Assembly: GCF_950295315.1 (NCBI RefSeq)
Contig: NW_026647561.1
Location: 62,001-126,000 of the forward strand
Origin: Erinaceus europaeus
Lineage: Eukaryota; Chordata; Mammalia; Eulipotyphla; Erinaceidae
Reading direction: 5' to 3'
DNA: 64,000 bases
Positions 58,793 through 64,000 of this stretch are shown piece after piece (position 1 is the stretch's first letter; each line of letters opens with the position of its first letter). Both the position numbers and the translations under genes were made by a program. The notes below the pieces were generated by a model. That model saw only the letters and a program-made list of their open reading frames with translations, did not search any database and was not told the origin of the DNA.

Positions 58793-59816
58793 TCCCTGGG
58801 TGCCCTGAGCTGCCCCGGAGGATTGGTGGGTGCCTGCCTGGACACATGCCTCCGTAAGGGAGGCCTCTATTAATCCCATTGCCTACTGATAGCTGCCCTC
58901 CTGCCCCTCCTCTTCCTCCTGCTCCTCCTCCTCCTCCTCCTCTTCTTCCTCCTCCTCCTCCTCCTCCTCCTCCTCCTCCTCCACCTCCTCCTCCTTCTCT
59001 TCCTCATCCTCAGAAGGACTCACTCAGGGCCCTTGGTCTAGGCAAGCCAGGGCTGCTGCTCTGGCTGCTGCAGCTTCTATCCAGTGGGTGGGTGCAGGAA
59101 TCTGTTCCTGTCAATCCCTGGTTCCTGGGACCTTCCACGCCTCCAGCTCCCCCCACTCTCTACTCCAGACCCCTCCACAAGGATGCCCCCTTTCCCCTTG
59201 CCCTCTCTCCCCAGGCTCCCCAACTAACATCTACTGTGTGCCTCCCTGCACTACTTTACTGCCACCCTGCTTCTGCGCTTCAGCCCTGGGGGCCCAGAGC
59301 CAGCCCAGCTGCCATCTCACCGTCCAGCAGGGGGACCTGCCCTAACCCCCTGCCACCACACCCACACACACTGCCCTGCACACACTCACGGGCTCCCGTG
59401 CCTGCAGCCTGCCTCTGAAACAGTCTCCTTCTGCCCCCTAGCCCCCTTACAGCCTCTGCCACGGCCCCCCACAGACACCTGGGCATGAGCAGCACAGACA
59501 TGCAACAAGCTCCACTCGCCCCTACTCCATTTGCTCTATGGTTGGTCAAGAACCTTTTTTGCATGCTGTAGGGGAGGGAGTTGAGAAAGTCCAATGTCCT
59601 GGGGAGCAAGAACTGCAAACAGTCCATCTACAATGTAACATTTGCTTCTCAGGCCGCCCAATCCCTAGTGCGCTGTGCAGACTTTTGACTGGCAAAAACA
59701 CTCCATCTGAGAGTGAGATCTGGCTGGGCTAGTGGCTCTTTCTGTGGACTAGGACACAGAAAGACAGGGTTTTCAGGTTCAAAACCTGTACTTCCCAGAA
59801 GATGGTCATTCGCTAC

Positions 59817-59857
<41 letters not shown>

Positions 59858-62267
59858 TTTTTTATTTATTATTTTTCCCCCTGCCTGGGTAACCTGTCTG
59901 CTGCTTGTTTCTCAGTGGAAAAAGGGAAAGATCTTTTTTGGAGGGAAAAGGACCAAAATGCAGGCAGGTGGACTCCGTGGACGGTGGATGGGGAGTTTAC
60001 TCCTGCCCTGGCACTAGAGCCCCAGCTGCTGTTCCAGGTGCTCTCTGATACCAGAGATCTCCGTGTGTCGTGTCATGACACTGTCTCCAGGACTGACCCT
60101 CAGGATAAGGAGATTTTAAACGAGGCAGGTCATATTGCCTTCAAAAGTAAATCCAGGGAGGTTTGGCTGTATGTCAGAGGGTTAAGGCCTTGTGGCGCTC
60201 TCGAAAAGAGGGGACAGGTGGAAGGGTCTGGGGTCTGGTGCCCAGACCCCCACCTGCAGGGGAGTCGCTTTACAGGGTGTGAAGCTGGTCTTTAGGGGCT
60301 CTATCTTTCTCTCCCACTCTGTATTTCCCCTGCTCTCTCCTTTTCTCTGTGTCTGATGCAAGGTCAAAACAACAACAACAACCACAACAATAACCACCAC
60401 AGTGACCAAGCAACAAGGGCAGCGAAAGGGGAATAAAAGAGTGCAGGGGCTGTGGATTATTTGTGGCGCAGGCACTGAGCTGAGGCAATAACCCCTTGAG
60501 GCAATCAATCAATCAATCAACGAATAAGTAATACAGGTAACAGAGATGTATATGTCCCTGTGTGCTTCCAGTGTTAATGTAAATGCACTTTTGTTTATTT
60601 CTTCATTTATTTATTACCTTGCCACGAGAATTTCTTTTCATTGCTAAAAAAAAAGTGTCCCATCAAGGGTACCAGGTGGTGCCACACCCAGTTAAGCACT
60701 CATGTTACAATGCAGGGGGACTGGGCTTCAAGACCCTGGTCCCCACCTGCCGGGGAAAGTCTTTACAAGTGGTGCAGAAATGCTACAGGTGACTCTCTCT
60801 GTGTCACAAACTCTCTATCCCTCCCTTCCCTCTCAATTCCTGTCTATTTATTCCAGTAAATAATCAAGAAAATTGAAAGTAAAAAAAGAAAAAGGAAAAG
60901 GAAATATTCCACTACTTCAATGGGGCTACTCAGGACAATGCTTTCCTTGTTAAGATCCTCATAGCATAGCATATGCAGAAAGGCAAAGACGCCATGTATT
61001 TTTTAACCCAGTTTTTATATTTATTTATTTATTTATTTATTTATTAAGTGCTTATTCATTTTTGTTATTGATGAATTAATGTTTTACATTTGACATAGAC
61101 TCTGGCTCTGACACCAGCGGTCTCAAGTACCCCTAGATGGTACTCTGCCTCTACAAAACCAATACATTGAGCTATCCATGCATCCATCCATCCACCCATC
61201 AATCTATACATCCATCCATCCATCCATCCATGCATCCATCCATCCAGCCAGCCAGCCAGCCATCCATCCATCCATCCATCCATCCATCCATCCACCAGTC
61301 AACCAAGCTAAGTACAAAAGGAGATCTCTCCTTGAATGGTGAAGACAAACCAGGATGCATAGGTAGGTTGCAAAGGGGCGAGTTCGGCTGAATAGGGCAG
61401 AGGGGCTGAACCAGGGAATGTGTTGGGGGGTGTGGGTGTGGTGAGCTGGAGATCTGTGAGTTGGGTCACCTCTGGGGCAGGGAGGGGGTGGAAGGGGTTG
61501 CGAACAGCTGTCACTGGAGAACCATCACAAGTGCTGGAGCTGTTGAGCAGGGCACCCGCAAGAGAAGACAGACAAAGGAGAGAAGCAAAGTGCAGAGGAG
61601 AGGAGAGGGGAGAGGATGGTGAGGGCAGGAGAGGACAGGAGAGGACAGGAGAGGACAGGAGTGGAGGGGACCTGAGAAACCTACCTGGACAAAGGCAACA
61701 TACAGACATCCAGGAGGGCAGGCAGGCATGCAGGCAGCTCTGGCCTGGGCTCCCTGGATCCCAGGCACAACTCCACCTGTCTTCTCTTGGCTGCCAGCCC
61801 TTAGGTCCCTTGTCGGTCAGCACTGGCTTCCCATCCTTCCGTCCCTCTGTGTCAGGGCCCAGGCGTCTGGGCGCTGCTGGCTGACCGAGTGGCAGGGCAG
61901 TTGGGCTGCCCAGTGCCAGTGTGGCCAGCACAGAATGCCAGGGGCTAGGACATCACAGAGGGCTCCTGTGGTTGCTAGGCCACGGGGACCCCGCCCATCC
62001 AGTTGACCAGCAGCCATGACCCCCACTCTCAACTTGACCTTGAGGGGTGGTGGCCAGCCACCAGAGCCAGAGCCCCAGGCCAAAGCAGGTGCAGGTCAGC
62101 CGGGCCAAGGGGTTATGGGCAGATTGGTGTGTGTCTGGGCATGGGGCTGGCATCTGAGATCCAGGGCTGGGGACCAAGGTCCGCCAGGCCCCTGTCCCAC
62201 CATTTGCACTGACACACAGTCTTGCTGACTGACTGACAGTCCCCGCCCCAGAGATACCCACACCAGG
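58793..62267 (+). repeat. Macrosatellite unit 18 (unit-8-like 5' end, most private substitutions)
   Basis: Length 3475 bp. CTC tract 58896-59011 (116 bp); CTCF-like core 59324-59338; A tail 59821-59855 (35 A); SINE-A 60156-60520; SINE-B 60667-60904; minus-strand SINE-like element 61019-61177 with six ATTT; ATCC tract 61178-61292; G4 motif 61474-61497. T at 58913 and A at 59015 are shared only with unit 8. Private bases: C at 59645, T at 60572, A at 60756, and A at 61763, which abolishes a CCCGGG present in the other units. Confidence 0.97.
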
Positions 62268-64000
62268 TCCCTGGGTGCCCTGAGCTGCCCCGGAGGATTG
62301 GTGGGTGCCTGCCTGGACACATGCCTCCGTAAGGGAGGCCTCTATTAATCCCATTGCCTACTGATAGCTGCCCTCCTGCCCCTCCTCCTCCTCCTGCTCC
62401 TCCTCCTCCTCCTCCTCTTCTTCCTCCTCCTCCTCCTCCTCCTCCTCCTCCTCCTCCACCTCCTCCTCCTTCTCTTCCTCATCCTCAGAGGGACTCACTC
62501 AGGGCCCTTGGTCTAGGCAAGCCAGGGCTGCTGCTCTGGCTGCTGCAGCTTCTATCCAGTGGGTGGGTGCAGGAATCTGTTCCTGTCAATCCCTGGTTCC
62601 TGGGACCTTCCACGCCTCCAGCTCCCCCCACTCTCTACTCCAGACCCCTCCACAAGGATGCCCCCTTTCCCCTTGCCCTCTCTCCCCAGGCTCCCCAACT
62701 AACATCTACTGTGTGCCTCCCTGCACTACTTTACTGCCACCCTGCTTCTGCGCTTCAGCCCTGGGGGCCCAGAGCCAGCCCAGCTGCCATCTCACCGTCC
62801 AGCAGGGGGACCTGCCCTAACCCCCTGCCACCACACCCACACACACTGCCCTGCACACACTCACGGGCTCCCGTGCCTGCAGCCTGCCTCTGAAACAGTC
62901 TCCTTCTGCCCCCTAGCCCCCTTACAGCCTCTGCCACGGCCCCCCACAGACACCTGGGCATGAGCAGCACAGACATGCAACAAGCTCCACTCGCCCCTAC
63001 TCCATTTGCTCTATGGTTGGTCAAGAACCTTTTTTGCATGCTGTAGGGGAGGGAGTTGAGAAAGTCCAATGTCCTGGGGAGCAAGAACTGCAAACAGTCC
63101 ATCTACAATGTAACATTTGGTTCTCAGGCCGCCCAATCCCTAGTGCGCTGTGCAGACTTTTGACTGGCAAAAACACTCCATCTGAGAGTGAGATCTGGCT
63201 GGGCTAGTGGCTCTTTCTGTGGACTAGGACACAGAAAGACAGGGTTTTCAGGTTCAAAACCTGTACTTCCCAGAAGATGGTCATTCGCTACGGGTAAAAA
63301 AAAAAAAAAAAAAAAAAAAAAGGTTTTTTATTTATTATTTTTCCCCCTGCCTGGGTAACCTGTCTGCTGCTTGTTTCTCAGTGGAAAAAGGGAAAGATCT
63401 TTTTTGGAGGGAAAAGGACCAAAATGCAGGCAGGTGGACTCCGTGGACGGTGGATGGGGAGTTTACTCCTGCCCTGGCACTAGAGCCCCAGCTGCTGTTC
63501 CAGGTGCTCTCTGATACCAGAGATCTCTGTGTGTCGTGTCATGACACTGTCTCCAGGACTGACCCTCAGGATAAGGAGATTTTAAACGAGGCAGGTCATA
63601 TTGCCTTCAAAAGTAAATCCAGGGAGGTTTGGCTGTATGTCAGAGGGTTAAGGCCTTGTGGCGCTCTCGAAAAGAGGGGACAGGTGGAAGGGTCTGGGGT
63701 CTGGTGCCCAGACCCCCACCTGCAGGGGAGTCGCTTTACAGGGTGTGAAGCTGGTCTTTAGGGGCTCTATCTTTCTCTCCCACTCTGTATTTCCCCTGCT
63801 CTCTCCTTTTCTCTGTGTCTGATGCAAGGTCAAAACAACAACAACAACCACAACAATAACCACCACAGTGACCAAGCAACAAGGGCAGCGAAAGGGGAAT
63901 AAAAGAGTGCAGGGGCTGTGGATTATTTGTGGCGCAGGCACTGAGATGAGGCAATAACCCCTTGAGGCAATCAATCAATCAATCAACGAATAAGTAATAC
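62268..64000 (+). repeat. Macrosatellite unit 19, cut by window end
   Basis: Only the first 1733 bp are present. CTC tract 62371-62486 (116 bp); CTCF-like core 62799-62813; A tail 63296-63321 (26 A); SINE-A 63622-63986. The window stops 14 bp after SINE-A. Private bases: T at 63528 and A at 63946. There is no sign of the array ending here. Confidence 0.97.

Larger units (their letters stand above)
1..64000 (+). repeat. Macrosatellite array, about 3.46-kb unit, 18 full copies plus one partial
   Basis: The same roughly 3460-bp sequence recurs head-to-tail across the whole window with no interruption, inversion or foreign insertion. Successive unit lengths are 3465, 3459, 3460, 3453, 3453, 3436, 3441, 3468, 3449, 3477, 3482, 3446, 3478, 3467, 3457, 3460, 3441 and 3475 bp, then 1733 bp of a cut unit. 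Almost all length variation comes from four simple-sequence tracts: (CTC)n, (A)n, (ATTT)n and (ATCC)n. Outside these I noticed only a few substitutions per unit, which indicates recent amplification or active homogenisation. The phase (unit start) is arbitrary, set by the first base of the window. No unit contains a recognisable gene such as the DUX4 double homeobox of D4Z4 or the USP17 peptidase of RS447. The function is unknown. Confidence 0.98.

Noticed and set aside
1..64000. D4Z4/DUX4-type or RS447/USP17-type coding macrosatellite
   Set aside because: No homeodomain or ubiquitin-peptidase motif appears in any translated frame. Only the unit size is similar to D4Z4.
1..64000. CRISPR array or bacterial operon
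   Set aside because: The repeats are kilobases long, the sequence contains mammalian SINEs, and no bacterial gene is present.
1..64000. Assembly artefact as a full explanation of the array
   Set aside because: Units carry distinct, orderly variants and tract lengths, which simple duplication of one contig would not give. A local error such as the 10.4-kb block remains possible and is noted there.

Overview
The window is a single head-to-tail macrosatellite. A unit of about 3.46 kb is repeated 18 full times, with a 19th copy cut by the window end. Taking the first base as phase zero, units begin at 1, 3466, 6925, 10385, 13838, 17291, 20727, 24168, 27636, 31085, 34562, 38044, 41490, 44968, 48435, 51892, 55352, 58793 and 62268. 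Unit lengths run from 3436 to 3482 bp. Neither edge of the array is inside the window, so the true array is longer than 64 kb. No protein-coding gene, RNA gene, prophage, CRISPR array or bacterial feature is supported. The many open frames are the same few frames seen once per unit.

Organism: a mammal, most likely a hedgehog (Erinaceidae, e.g. Erinaceus). Each unit carries two tRNA-derived SINEs that match, from memory, the two abundant hedgehog SINE types. One has the 'ccccacctgcaggggagtcgc' type body with a CAA-rich 3' part and a 'ggcaataacccc...gaggcaa' end. The other is the shorter type with the 'ggtccccacctgc...ggggaagtctttac' body. This assignment rests on recall and not on a search.

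Layout of one unit (unit 1 coordinates): pyrimidine (CTC)n tract 104-222; unique C-rich segment 223-919 with a CTCF-like motif at 535-549; probable old tRNA-SINE with an A tail 920-1061; unique 1062-1361; SINE-A 1362-1726; short unique 1727-1872; SINE-B 1873-2110; unique 2111-2224; minus-strand SINE-like element with an (ATTT)n tail 2225-2387; (ATCC)n tract 2388-2490; unique G-rich then GC-rich segment 2491-3465 with a G-quadruplex motif, a 10-bp minisatellite and two GC boxes.

Units differ by only a few substitutions plus length changes in four simple-sequence tracts, and these variants trace the array's history. A block of three units (about 10.4 kb) is duplicated in tandem: roughly 25.2/25.6-35.6/36.0 kb and 35.6/36.0-46.0/46.4 kb. 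Its breakpoints can be placed inside units 8, 11 and 14. Weaker similarity links units 3-5 to 15-17 and unit 8 to unit 18, so units 14, 17 and 18 are mosaics. The most interesting functional possibility is that every unit carries a good CTCF-type motif in the same orientation beside a YY1-like site, an arrangement comparable in concept to the X-linked macrosatellite DXZ4. That is an inference to be tested.
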